Origin: a virus
DNA: 64,000 nt
Virus record (IMG/VR): IMGVR_UViG_3300008259_000003
Coordinates: 1-64,000 of that record
Strand: one strand, 5' to 3'
Shown here: one piece after another, positions 1-6,677 of the stretch
Numbering within the stretch: the stretch's first letter is position 1
Layout: the number at the start of each line of letters is the position of its first letter
The notes under the pieces: generated by a model
Told to the model about the DNA's origin: nothing
What the model saw: only the letters and a program-made list of their open reading frames with translations
The model's database searches: none
Translations under genes and position numbers: made by a program

Positions 1-34
1 GTCCCCCCTCTACAGACACCCAAAATACCCTATA

Positions 35-110
35 TTAAGGGGGGATACGGGAGGGAGGGGGGTATGGTTTGAGGGGAGGGGGTAGGTATAGGGGGTATGC
101 CAAACAATTT
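35..110. other. G-rich tract ending in an orphan GCCAAACAA arm
   Basis: The + strand carries many runs of three to six G separated by 1-6 bases, enough on paper for a G-quadruplex. At 99-110 it ends in an inverted arm (GCCAAACAATTT) of the intergenic element found elsewhere, followed by GTGGGATGG and a GTCGTCAGG close to the GACGACAGG that trails other copies. The matching left arm is not in the window. Confidence 0.5.
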
Positions 111-175
111 GTGGGATGGGGGTCGTCAGGTTCAGGGTGGTCAAAATCCACATTCAGGATGTGAATAACTTTCAC

Positions 176-205
176 TTGTATTATTTTAAAATTGTTATAT
201 CTTTG
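176..205 (+). promoter_or_regulatory. Bacteroidota-type promoter
   Basis: TTG (-33) and TATCTTTG (-7) are 19 bp apart. The next gene starts 26 bases downstream after an A-rich leader. Confidence 0.7.
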
Positions 206-230
206 TACCCACAAACCAATTAATAAAAAT

Positions 231-488
231 ATGGACACACAAAAAGTTAAAAACTTGGTTAAAAGTAAAATTGACCAGTTATTGTCAAACCAAATTGACT
301 ACGAGTGGAATGGTACTGATTTCACGAATGACCTAACAAATGAGTTGTACGATGAAAAAAACGAAAAGAACGTAACCCTTGTACACACAAGACAAAAGGT
401 TATGTTGGATTACAAGTTGTACGAAACCTTTGTTAATCACTTGACCGAAGTTGTAATGTCGGGAATTGAAGAGGGTGAAGAAGATTAA
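231..488 (+). CDS. Hypothetical acidic protein (85 aa)
   Basis: Not recognised. The product is small, charged and soluble, rich in Asn, Asp, Glu and Lys, and ends in an acidic tail (EEGEED). I chose the ATG at 231 because the in-frame start at 192 lies inside the promoter. The gene is a single unit with its own promoter and terminator. Nothing in it suggests a membrane segment or a catalytic motif. Confidence 0.75.
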   Translation: MDTQKVKNLVKSKIDQLLSNQIDYEWNGTDFTNDLTNELYDEKNEKNVTLVHTRQKVMLDYKLYETFVNHLTEVVMSGIEEGEED

Positions 489-503
489 ACACCACACCGA
501 AAG

Positions 504-531
504 TCCTCACCGAAAGGTGGGGATTTTTTTT
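504..531 (+). terminator. Intrinsic terminator, GAAA loop
   Basis: Stem CCTCACC-GAAA-GGTGGGG followed by A and eight T, 16 bases after the stop codon. Confidence 0.85.
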
Positions 532-574
532 GTCCAAGAAGATTTGTGTGAACTTGAGGAGATGGTTCAGGTGG

Positions 575-626
575 AAATTTGATTGGCGAATAGACCATAA
601 TTGCACCGACTCGCCAACCAATTTTC
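575..626. repeat. Paired GATTGGC/GCCAACC intergenic element
   Basis: The left arm AAATTTGATTGGCGA pairs with the right arm TCGCCAACCAATTTT around a loop of about 21 bases. A conserved trailer (CGGATACGGACGACAGG) follows, then a further TCTGGCGAAA before the next promoter. Upstream sits GGTTCAGG, which also recurs at other copies. Confidence 0.75.
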
Positions 627-689
627 GGATACGGACGACAGGTGGTCATCGGGTTCGTGGTAGTCTGGCGAAATAAATAAAAAAAAGTT

Positions 690-719
690 TTGTTTATATG
701 AAATAGTGTTTTATATTTG
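690..719 (+). promoter_or_regulatory. Bacteroidota-type promoter
   Basis: TTG within GTTTTG and TATATTTG, 19-bp spacer. Confidence 0.75.
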
Positions 720-749
720 TGTATTCCTAACAAACTAAAAAATAAAAGT

Positions 750-1313
750 ATGAACAAAGAAATCAAAAAAGTAACGAAGTCCGAAATCATCAGTATCATC
801 AAAGAGATTGAGGAAAAAAGTCCTAACACTTTTGTAGGGGTAAAAATGAAAACCCTTTACAAAGAAGTTTTACAAAAGACAAAGGACACCAAAGAATTAA
901 ACCCTTACTATAAGGAAATCTTTAAGGTATCATCTAAAACTTATCGTTTGGTAACTGACTACGAAAAGAGGGTACACAACAACCTTATGAAAGAGGGTAA
1001 AGACCCGAACACCTTTAAGGTTGAAAGTCCAACGGGTAAAAAACATATCAGTAAATCATTACTGACTGACACCGACACCGAAACAAAAACCTACCTTATG
1101 GTAGAGTGGTTTCCCGAAATCAAAGGAACAACGGAGTACGAATTTCGTGGTAACTCAATAGACAAAACATTGTTTGAAAAGTGGATAAGTGATAGAAAGA
1201 GTAGTAACGAAAAACAAGGTTTGGATAGAGAGGTTAAACCGATAACACCCGACCTTGACAATGTACTTGAAATTTCGGTAAACGGAGATAGGTACGAAAT
1301 TGTAAAGGAGTAA
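750..1313 (+). CDS. Hypothetical protein (187 aa)
   Basis: Not recognised. It is a soluble, Lys- and Glu-rich protein with a helical N-terminal half and a more beta-like C-terminal part. The ATG at 750 is preceded by an A-rich leader (AAAAAATAAAAGT); the longer in-frame start at 717 overlaps the -7 box and was rejected. The gene is monocistronic between its own promoter and terminator. Confidence 0.75.
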   Translation: MNKEIKKVTKSEIISIIKEIEEKSPNTFVGVKMKTLYKEVLQKTKDTKELNPYYKEIFKVSSKTYRLVTDYEKRVHNNLMKEGKDPNTFKVESPTGKKHISKSLLTDTDTETKTYLMVEWFPEIKGTTEYEFRGNSIDKTLFEKWISDRKSSNEKQGLDREVKPITPDLDNVLEISVNGDRYEIVKE

Positions 1314-1335
1314 CACACACCGAAAGAAAAACCGA

Positions 1336-1363
1336 AGGGGGTACGAAAGTATCCCCTTTTTTT
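1336..1363 (+). terminator. Intrinsic terminator, GAAA loop
   Basis: AGGGGGTAC-GAAA-GTATCCCCT followed by a T-run. Confidence 0.8.
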
Positions 1364-1394
1364 GTGTGTGAAATTTTCCGAACCCCGTGAACCA

Positions 1395-1518
1395 TCGGGA
1401 ATGTTGTTTGGCGGGAACGAATAAAAAAAGTAAGAAAAAATTTGGGAACAGAATTTCACCCGGGCTGCGCTGTTAGATATTGTTTGGCGAGTTTGTTGCA
1501 AATGCGCCGACACGGACT
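1395..1518. other. Gene-free stretch with single GTTTGGCG arms
   Basis: GTTTGGCG copies occur near 1406 and 1483. The second faces a GCGCC about 14 bases on, so it may be a short paired element. I see no promoter or convincing gene; the stretch runs straight into the tandem repeat. Confidence 0.5.
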
Positions 1519-1734
1519 AAAACCGCCAATCTAATTTCCCTCATGCGCAATTGCTCGAAGGAGAAGTTGCTAAATGCTTTAGGTGTTGCTAAAACCGCCA
1601 ATCTAATTTCCCTCATGCGCAATTGCTCGAAGGAGAAGTTGCTAAATGCTTTAGGTGTTGCTAAAACCGCCAATCTAATTTCCAACCATGCGCTGTTGCT
1701 CGAAGGAGAAGTTGTTGGTGTTATCAAGTTGGCA
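1519..1734. repeat. 72-bp tandem repeat, three units
   Basis: Units start at 1519, 1591 and 1663. The first two are identical; the third diverges in its second half. Each begins AAAACCGCCAATCTAATTTC, whose inner part is the reverse complement of the GGAAATTAGATTGGC arm at about 12,607. The unit is a whole number of codons (24), so an open frame runs through, but no promoter or leader supports translation. Confidence 0.85.
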
Positions 1735-1753
1735 AAATAGATATAAAAAAATG

Positions 1754-1783
1754 TTGTTTATATTGAAACTTATATTATATTTG
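1754..1783 (+). promoter_or_regulatory. Bacteroidota-type promoter
   Basis: TTG and TATATTTG, 19-bp spacer; the leader has the recurrent GTTAAACCAA. Confidence 0.8.
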
Positions 1784-1812
1784 TATCGTTAAACCAAACA
1801 AAAGAAACAATT

Positions 1813-2019
1813 ATGAAAAAGTTATTTCCTTACATCGCAATCATCGGGTTCATTGTTTACTCAATGTGGGTATCATTAACTTGGGATATTCCCGTAGACA
1901 ATCAAATGGGTATGTTCTTATTTTCTTGTATGGGTATTGGTATGTTCTTTATCATTTTGTTTGAGGACATCAAAAATTACATCAAGAGTAAAAAGAAACC
2001 ACAACCTCAAAGGTTCTAA
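1813..2019 (+). CDS. Small membrane protein (68 aa)
   Basis: Two hydrophobic segments (about residues 5-24 and 32-52) are joined by a short polar loop and followed by a basic tail (KSKKKPQPQ), predicting an inner-membrane hairpin with the C-terminus in the cytoplasm. No family is recognised. The ATG follows an A-rich leader 30 bases past the -7 box. It is a single unit with its own terminator. Confidence 0.8.
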   Translation: MKKLFPYIAIIGFIVYSMWVSLTWDIPVDNQMGMFLFSCMGIGMFFIILFEDIKNYIKSKKKPQPQRF

Positions 2020-2040
2020 AAATTCCAAAATGGTAATTAA

Positions 2041-2066
2041 CCCTCAACGAAAGTTGGGGGTTTTTT
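2041..2066 (+). terminator. Intrinsic terminator, GAAA loop
   Basis: CCCTCAAC-GAAA-GTTGGGGG then six T. Confidence 0.9.
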
Positions 2067-2104
2067 ATTTACACGAGGTTCTGTGGTGGATTTGAGCAGC
2101 GTAG

Positions 2105-2165
2105 AAAATTGTTTGGCGGGGTATTACACATTGGTATTATCGTATTACGCTCGCCAACCAAAAAT
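2105..2165. repeat. Paired GTTTGGC/GCCAACC intergenic element
   Basis: Left arm AAATTGTTTGGCGGG, right arm CGCCAACCAAAAAT. The loop holds two GTATTAC words (GTATTACACA and CGTATTACGC), linking it to the GTATGACA loop subfamily. A third TTGGCA copy lies just upstream of the next promoter. Confidence 0.8.
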
Positions 2166-2229
2166 CAAAATCCGTCTTCTGTCCCTCGACATCTTGTATC
2201 GTAAGTTGGCAAAAAAAATATAAATTTAT

Positions 2230-2260
2230 TTGGAATATCCGTTTAATCATATTATATTCG
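2230..2260 (+). promoter_or_regulatory. Bacteroidota-type promoter, variant -7
   Basis: TTTGG and TATATTCG (C for T), 20-bp spacer, then the GTTAAACCAA leader. Confidence 0.65.
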
Positions 2261-2289
2261 TATTGTTAAACCAAATAAAAAGAACAAGT

Positions 2290-2694
2290 ATGAACAATTA
2301 CAAAGACATTGAAGAAATCAGAGATTTTATTCAAGGAATGACACACTCCGCAAAAGTGAGTACCGAAGAAATGTTGGGAACAAACGATAGTGTACCCAAT
2401 GTAAAAATGTACCTTTTGAAAAAAGTAAACGAAGAAGGGGAAACCGAGTATGGTGTTGGTGGTGGACCAGTACCAAACGACCCAATCGGTAGAATGGTGT
2501 ACGACCGAGTTGTTCCACAAATCATTGAAAGGGATGGACACGAAATTTTGTGTAGTGTTGAAACAACCTTTGACAAGGGCGTTTTGAATGTTGAGTTCCA
2601 CAATTTTGTAACCGATGAAAAACATCAAGAGGTTTTTGATTTTTATAAACCTTACCAAGTTTCCGACCTTATGAAAAATCTTTGTTTAAATTGA
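2290..2694 (+). CDS. Hypothetical protein (134 aa)
   Basis: Not recognised. It is soluble and acidic, with an N-terminal helical part and a Gly-rich turn near the middle (GVGGGPVPNDP). The upstream start at 2230 overlaps the promoter, so ATG 2290 was chosen. It sits alone between its own promoter and terminator. Confidence 0.75.
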   Translation: MNNYKDIEEIRDFIQGMTHSAKVSTEEMLGTNDSVPNVKMYLLKKVNEEGETEYGVGGGPVPNDPIGRMVYDRVVPQIIERDGHEILCSVETTFDKGVLNVEFHNFVTDEKHQEVFDFYKPYQVSDLMKNLCLN

Positions 2695-2718
2695 ATTTAG
2701 TTTGTTGGTTCAGACTAA

Positions 2719-2746
2719 CCCTCATCAGTAATGGTGGGGGTTTTTT
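2719..2746 (+). terminator. Intrinsic terminator, GTAA loop
   Basis: Nine pairs CCCTCATCA/TGGTGGGGG (two G-U pairs) around GTAA, then six T. Confidence 0.8.
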
Positions 2747-2804
2747 ATTTGTTTCCCTTATTGATAAGGTGAACATTTCAGGACTTGAGTCAGGGCCCTG
2801 AAGG

Positions 2805-2867
2805 AAAATTGTTTGGCGCCGTATGACAAATAGTGAGTATCGTATTACACCTACGCCAACCAATTTT
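2805..2867. repeat. Paired GTTTGGC/GCCAACC element, GTATGACA loop
   Basis: Left arm AAAATTGTTTGGC, right arm GCCAACCAATTTT. The loop begins three bases after the arm with GTATGACA and ends with CGTATTACACCTAC. The trailer GGATACGGACGACGG matches the copies at 575 and 3740. Confidence 0.8.
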
Positions 2868-2906
2868 TGGATACGGACGACGGTTCTGAGAAAAATAAAA
2901 ATAAAT

Positions 2907-2937
2907 TTGGTATATAAGAAAAATAGTTTTATATTTG
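2907..2937 (+). promoter_or_regulatory. Bacteroidota-type promoter
   Basis: TTTGG and TATATTTG, 20-bp spacer. Confidence 0.8.
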
Positions 2938-2962
2938 TATAGTTAAACCAATAGACAAAATC

Positions 2963-3178
2963 ATGAAAGTTATCTCATCTCGTATTACGGAACAACCAAA
3001 GAGTTTGTTCGACCCGATGCCCCAAGTGTGGGTTACAATGGAAAATGGACAAGAAGAATTTTTGTTCGACTACTATCCCGATGAAATCAGTTTCACTCCC
3101 AACGAATTTGTGGGATTGACTATTGAGGAATGTAGACACCTCAAATTTGTCAAAGACAAGAAATACCTGACCTCCTGA
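2963..3178 (+). CDS. Hypothetical protein (71 aa)
   Basis: Not recognised. It is a compact, mostly beta-predicted soluble protein. A possible short hairpin (CTCC-TGAC-GGGAG) spans the stop codon but lacks a T-run, so transcription may run on into the next gene, which also has its own promoter 36 bases later. Confidence 0.7.
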   Translation: MKVISSRITEQPKSLFDPMPQVWVTMENGQEEFLFDYYPDEISFTPNEFVGLTIEECRHLKFVKDKKYLTS

Positions 3179-3213
3179 CGGGAGATGTTGGAATTTGATT
3201 GGCAAAAAAAGAT

Positions 3214-3244
3214 TTGGAATATAAAAGAAATAGTATTATATTTG
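3214..3244 (+). promoter_or_regulatory. Bacteroidota-type promoter with upstream GATTGGCA
   Basis: TTTGG and TATATTTG, 20-bp spacer. A single TTTGATTGGCAAAAAAA arm lies immediately upstream. Confidence 0.85.
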
Positions 3245-3273
3245 TATCGTTAAACCAATAAAACAAAAAAGAA

Positions 3274-3648
3274 ATGTCAAGAGGAATTTTAATCGACGTA
3301 GAAAACAAAACAATTTCCGAAGTTGAAGTTGTTCGTGATGAAACTGGTAGTCAGTTACCAAGTATCTATGGACACTTAAAGTGTTCTATTTTTGAGATTG
3401 TTAGTTACAACAACGAAAACGATGTGTATGTTGATGAAGAAGGTATAATGAGTGTTGATGAAAACACAAAGTTTTTCAAGTTGAAAAATTACCGACAACC
3501 TCTATCGGGTAATGGGTTGATAATGGGTTACGATGATGAAACGGGTGAAAATGGTGATACCAAACTTTCACTTGAAGAAGTCAAAGAACAAGTAACATTT
3601 ATGTCCGCGTTTGACGTGGCGTTAAAAGAAAGGTTTGGTTCATATTAG
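3274..3648 (+). CDS. Hypothetical protein (124 aa)
   Basis: Not recognised. The N-terminus (MSRGILIDVENKTI) is beta-like and the rest is acidic and soluble, with no cysteine pairs or membrane segment. The leader is GTTAAACCAATAAAACA, shared with neighbouring genes. It has its own promoter and terminator. Confidence 0.75.
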   Translation: MSRGILIDVENKTISEVEVVRDETGSQLPSIYGHLKCSIFEIVSYNNENDVYVDEEGIMSVDENTKFFKLKNYRQPLSGNGLIMGYDDETGENGDTKLSLEEVKEQVTFMSAFDVALKERFGSY

Positions 3649-3672
3649 GTTTGGTTTAGTTAGGTGGAAAGT

Positions 3673-3699
3673 CCTCGGCGAAAGTCGGGGATTTTTTTT
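3673..3699 (+). terminator. Intrinsic terminator, GAAA loop
   Basis: CCTCGGC-GAAA-GTCGGGG, A, eight T. The stem sequence is the same as the terminator near 6467. Confidence 0.9.
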
Positions 3700-3739
3700 G
3701 CTCGGATGTGTGCAGTGGAGCTGCACAGTTGCAGCTCGG

Positions 3740-3801
3740 AATTTTGGTTGGCGTTGTATGACACTATCATACATTGTATTACACCTACGCCAAACAATTT
3801 T
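3740..3801. repeat. Paired GGTTGGC/GCCAAAC element, GTATGACA loop
   Basis: Left arm AATTTTGGTTGGC, right arm GCCAAACAATTTTT. GTATGACA lies three bases after the arm and GTATTACACCTAC closes the loop. Upstream is a GC-rich hairpin-prone spacer (GTGCAGTGGAGCTGCAC). The trailer GACGACAGGTGGTCAT is shared with the copy at 575. Confidence 0.8.
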
Positions 3802-3875
3802 TCGGATTTGACGACAGGTGGTCATCTGTTTCGTGGTAGTTTGGCAAAATAGATAAAAAAAAATATACTCAAATG

Positions 3876-3905
3876 TTGTGTATATTAAAATTTGATTTAT
3901 ATTTG
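3876..3905 (+). promoter_or_regulatory. Bacteroidota-type promoter
   Basis: TTG and TATATTTG, 19-bp spacer; TTTGGCAAAA lies about 30 bases upstream. Confidence 0.75.
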
Positions 3906-3937
3906 TATTGTTAAACCAATAAAACAAAAAAAACAAA

Positions 3938-4240
3938 ATGGAAAAGTACATTGATTTCTCTATCGACTACGATGGTAATTGTGAATGTGTTGATGATTTC
4001 CTCGTTAATAACGAAGAAGTAACTATTGACGATTCGGATGTTCAACCTCTAATTGAGAAGTTGGAACAACTTGAAGGGTTTTTTATTTCCGACCACCGAA
4101 CCCAAGTCCGTATTTGGTGGAACGAAGATGGAACTATGGATGTCCGTTTTCGTTATTTCAATGAACCCGATTGGGGGGAATTTGATGATTACGAACTATT
4201 GGGTATCCCACAAATTGAGTTTGAACCCGAAGTTTTTTAA
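3938..4240 (+). CDS. Hypothetical acidic protein (100 aa)
   Basis: Not recognised. It is strongly acidic with aromatic-rich beta-like stretches (RIWWNEDGTMDVRFRY). Small acidic early phage proteins are sometimes DNA mimics or inhibitors of host enzymes, but nothing specific supports that here. It is a single unit with its own promoter and terminator. Confidence 0.75.
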   Translation: MEKYIDFSIDYDGNCECVDDFLVNNEEVTIDDSDVQPLIEKLEQLEGFFISDHRTQVRIWWNEDGTMDVRFRYFNEPDWGEFDDYELLGIPQIEFEPEVF

Positions 4241-4247
4241 CAACGAA

Positions 4248-4274
4248 CCCTCACCGAAAGGTGGGGGTTTTTTT
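4248..4274 (+). terminator. Intrinsic terminator, GAAA loop
   Basis: CCCTCACC-GAAA-GGTGGGGG then seven T. Confidence 0.9.
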
Positions 4275-4340
4275 ATGACCTGAAGAACTTGAGTCACGGT
4301 TCAGGGTGAAAATTGGTTGGCAAGAAAGATATAAAAAAAT

Positions 4341-4371
4341 TTGGATTATACGAAAAAATGTTTTATCTTTG
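4341..4371 (+). promoter_or_regulatory. Bacteroidota-type promoter with single arm
   Basis: TTTGG and TATCTTTG, 20-bp spacer. A lone AAAATTGGTTGGCAAGAAA arm lies upstream, preceded by the conserved block TTGAGTCACGGTTCAGG. Confidence 0.8.
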
Positions 4372-4393
4372 TGTTTCACCAAAACTAATTAAA

Positions 4394-4606
4394 ATGACAA
4401 GACAAGAAGTTGTTGGTTTAATTTACCAACATATTCAAACCGAAAACGAAATGGGTTTACCACCGAATAGAAGTTGGGAAGGAATTTTTGAAGGTGATAA
4501 TGATTGGGTAGATGAATGTATTAAGAGTGGATATACACTATTTCAATTACAGAATGAATTGTTCAACGAAGCGATTCAAATTTTTCGGGATAGTGAAGAA
4601 GAGTAA
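4394..4606 (+). CDS. Hypothetical protein (70 aa)
   Basis: Not recognised. It is a small helical protein with an acidic C-terminus (RDSEEE). The Bacteroidota promoter fixes the start at 4394; a longer frame from 4313 would begin upstream of the -33 box. Confidence 0.7.
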   Translation: MTRQEVVGLIYQHIQTENEMGLPPNRSWEGIFEGDNDWVDECIKSGYTLFQLQNELFNEAIQIFRDSEEE

Positions 4607-4614
4607 AGACAAGA

Positions 4615-4639
4615 CCTCAACGAAAGTTGGGGTTTTTTT
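4615..4639 (+). terminator. Intrinsic terminator, GAAA loop
   Basis: CCTCAAC-GAAA-GTTGGGG then seven T. Confidence 0.9.
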
Positions 4640-4672
4640 ATGACCTGAAGTCCTGAGTCACGGTTCAGGGTG

Positions 4673-4746
4673 AAAATTGTTTGGCATCCACTTTACAGAT
4701 TAGTAGGTTTTTACTTTACAGATTGTAAGAACGCCAACCAAAATTT
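4673..4746. repeat. Paired GTTTGGC/GCCAACC element, ACTTTACAGATT loop
   Basis: Left arm AAAATTGTTTGGC, right arm GCCAACCAAAATTT. The loop has its own direct repeat ACTTTACAGATT (two copies 23 bases apart). Upstream is the recurrent TCCTGAGTCACGGTTCAGG block. A third TTGGCA arm precedes the promoter. Confidence 0.8.
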
Positions 4747-4824
4747 TCCCGACGCAGCGGTTCTGAGATGTTACCGAATGGTAAGTTACTATTTGGTTAG
4801 TTGGCAAGAAAAATAAAAATAAAT

Positions 4825-4855
4825 TTGGTAGAATAAAAAACTCGTTATATCTTTG
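4825..4855 (+). promoter_or_regulatory. Bacteroidota-type promoter
   Basis: TTTGG and TATCTTTG, 20-bp spacer. Confidence 0.8.
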
Positions 4856-4876
4856 TATCATAAAATCGACAAAATA

Positions 4877-5425
4877 ATGAAAACACTTGTAATTCATCCA
4901 AAAGACAAATCGACACAATTTTTAGATATTGTGTACGAACCTATACCGAATAAGACAATTATCACGGGTGGGGTAACAAAAGAAGAAGTTAGAAAACTTA
5001 TCGACGCCCACGACAGAGTAATAATGTGTGGACACGGAGCACCTATGGGATTGTTCTCGGTTGGACAATTTCCTGGTTCAAATGGTTTCATCATTGATGA
5101 AAGTATGGTGTACCTATTAAAAGAAAAAGACAATTCAATTTTTATTTGGTGTAACGCGGACAAATTCGTTAATCACTTTAAGTTGAAAGGTTTTTATTCG
5201 GGAATGTTTATTTCCGAAGTAGGGGAAGCGTACTATTGTGGTTTACCTGGTACCGAACAAGAAGTAGTTGATGAAAGTAACTATGGTTTTTGTGAACTTT
5301 TATCGGAGTGTATTAACGAACCACAAGATAGAATGTACGAAATCATTAAAAAGGAATATGGTAAGATTGCGGAAGAAAACCCAGTCGCACTATACAACCA
5401 CAACCGCCTGTACTTGTCGATTTAA
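4877..5425 (+). CDS. Putative caspase-fold-like protein (182 aa)
   Basis: A hydrophobic strand followed by His-Gly (VIMCGHG, His53) and, 39 residues later, a hydrophobic strand followed by Cys (IFIWC, Cys92) match the spacing logic of clan CD (caspase/CHAT/gingipain) catalytic dyads. The later stretch (GFYSGMFISEVGEAYYCG) would fit the strand and loop after the Cys. The function could be proteolysis of host targets or a catalytically idle fold; the dyad is seen, the fold is inferred. ATG 4877 is preferred over the promoter-overlapping 4853. Own promoter and terminator. Confidence 0.55.
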   Translation: MKTLVIHPKDKSTQFLDIVYEPIPNKTIITGGVTKEEVRKLIDAHDRVIMCGHGAPMGLFSVGQFPGSNGFIIDESMVYLLKEKDNSIFIWCNADKFVNHFKLKGFYSGMFISEVGEAYYCGLPGTEQEVVDESNYGFCELLSECINEPQDRMYEIIKKEYGKIAEENPVALYNHNRLYLSI

Positions 5426-5450
5426 TTGGTTTAACTCGGTTGCGGTGGAA

Positions 5451-5478
5451 AAGGGTAGCAGAAATGTTACCCTTTTTT
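5451..5478 (+). terminator. Intrinsic terminator, GAAA loop
   Basis: AAGGGTAGCA-GAAA-TGTTACCCTT with a T-run. Confidence 0.85.
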
Positions 5479-5518
5479 GTTGCGTTTTAGTTTCACCTCA
5501 CAGCACGTGCTGTATCCT

Positions 5519-5618
5519 AAATTTGGTTGGCACTGTATGACACTCAATAAAGGCGTATTACACTATATGTTTTGTTTAATCTTTCGGTCAAAACATTAAA
5601 CAACACGCCAAACAATTT
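5519..5618. repeat. Long paired GGTTGGC/GCCAAAC element
   Basis: Left arm AAATTTGGTTGGC, right arm GCCAAACAATTT, with the longest loop of the set. GTATGACA follows the left arm after three bases and GTATTACAC comes next. A nested perfect inverted repeat (TTGTTTAAT/ATTAAACAA) lies before the right arm. The trailer GTGGGATGGAGACGACAGG resembles the one at 110-129. Confidence 0.75.
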
Positions 5619-5650
5619 GTGGGATGGAGACGACAGGTATGAAAAAAAAT

Positions 5651-5681
5651 TTGGATTATACTGAATATAGTTTTATATTTG
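5651..5681 (+). promoter_or_regulatory. Bacteroidota-type promoter
   Basis: TTTGG and TATATTTG, 20-bp spacer. Confidence 0.8.
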
Positions 5682-5701
5682 TATCGTAATACATAATTAC
5701 T

Positions 5702-5863
5702 ATGAGTAAGAAATCAATCCCAACGGAAATCAAAGTCGGTGTTTACTATTACATTGATGATGAAACTAAACAACCAATCTTTGATACCGATGAAATGAGA
5801 AATGAGTTTGAACAAAAACTTAAAGAAATAGAAGATGAAACCGAATTTAACTATGAAGAATGA
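5702..5863 (+). CDS. Small acidic hypothetical protein (53 aa)
   Basis: Not recognised. It starts MSKKSIPTEIKV and becomes a charged acidic helix (KQKLKEIEDETE-like) to the end. The case for a real gene is the canonical promoter with ATG 21 bases downstream. Between its stop and the next promoter there is only a T-run-less hairpin (CCTTC-GGC-GAAGG), so its transcript may extend into the next gene. Confidence 0.65.
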   Translation: MSKKSIPTEIKVGVYYYIDDETKQPIFDTDEMRNEFEQKLKEIEDETEFNYEE

Positions 5864-5978
5864 AACCCTTAATGGATTAAGTGTGAGACACGTCGCACAA
5901 ATAGTCCGTAGGAAAATGTTACAGAAGTCGAAACCTTCGGCGAAGGCGTACAGACGAATAAAGTTTGGCAAAAAAGAT

Positions 5979-6009
5979 TTGGTAAACGAATAAAATTGTT
6001 ATATATTTG
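5979..6009 (+). promoter_or_regulatory. Bacteroidota-type promoter
   Basis: TTTGG and TATATTTG, 20-bp spacer; GTTTGGCAAAAAAG lies directly upstream. Confidence 0.85.
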
Positions 6010-6034
6010 TATAAACCAATAAATAATAACGACT

Positions 6035-6442
6035 ATGTATCAAGATTTTGACAACCCACGGAGTTGGGACAACCTCGGAAAAATGGTGTGTTTTCACGGA
6101 CGTTACGACCTTGGAGACAAACACGACTACAACCACAATAACTACAATGGTTGGGAAGAAATGAAAAACGCAATCATCAAAGAAGAAGATGTTTGTGTTA
6201 TCTTACCTCTTTACTTGTACGACCACTCGGGAATTACAATGAACACAAGTCCGTTCAGTTGTCGTTGGGATAGTGGACAAGTTGGTTGGTACTTTGTTTC
6301 AAAGAAGAAAGTCCGTGAAGAATATGGAGTAAAGAAAATTACCCAAAGTCTTATTGACAAAGTAACCGAAGTGTTGGAGGGTGAAGTAAAAACTTACGAC
6401 ATGTACCTCACGGGTGAATTGTACGCAGAAGAATACGAATAG
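6035..6442 (+). CDS. Conserved phage protein of unknown function (135 aa)
   Basis: The patterns DNPRSWDNLGKMVCFHGRY near the start and LYLYDHSGITM...SPFSCRWDSGQVG in the middle are ones I recall from a widespread uncharacterised family in phages and plasmids. Several conserved His, Cys and Trp residues suggest a compact, possibly metal-binding fold, but no activity is known to me. Monocistronic; ATG 6035 follows a short A-rich leader. Confidence 0.8.
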   Translation: MYQDFDNPRSWDNLGKMVCFHGRYDLGDKHDYNHNNYNGWEEMKNAIIKEEDVCVILPLYLYDHSGITMNTSPFSCRWDSGQVGWYFVSKKKVREEYGVKKITQSLIDKVTEVLEGEVKTYDMYLTGELYAEEYE

Positions 6443-6466
6443 ATTTTGTTTGGTTAGGTGAAAAGT

Positions 6467-6493
6467 CCTCGGCGAAAGTCGGGGATTTTTTTT
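6467..6493 (+). terminator. Intrinsic terminator, GAAA loop
   Basis: CCTCGGC-GAAA-GTCGGGG, A, eight T. Confidence 0.9.
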
Positions 6494-6527
6494 TATACCA
6501 GAATTCGCCCAGCCCACGCCTGGTGGG

Positions 6528-6589
6528 GATTTTGTTTGGCGGATAACCTATTATATTTAAGTGTTTTATGTGGTCAGCCAACCAAAATT
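6528..6589. repeat. Paired GTTTGGC/GCCAACC intergenic element
   Basis: Left arm GATTTTGTTTGGC, right arm GCCAACCAAAATT: almost perfect 13-bp arms around a 36-base loop unlike the other loops. Confidence 0.8.
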
Positions 6590-6643
6590 TTTACGACGCC
6601 GGGTGAAACAGTAGATGGTGTTATTGGATATTTTAAAATAAAT

Positions 6644-6673
6644 TTGGATATCATAAAATGAATTGTATATTTG
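6644..6673 (+). promoter_or_regulatory. Promoter of a leaderless gene
   Basis: TTTGG and TATATTTG, 19-bp spacer; the ATG begins only five bases after the -7 box. Confidence 0.8.
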
Positions 6674-6677
6674 TATT

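Noticed and set aside
1480-1740. Open frame through the 72-bp tandem repeat
   Set aside because: It has no promoter or A-rich leader, starts inside an arm, and stays open simply because the unit length is a multiple of three.
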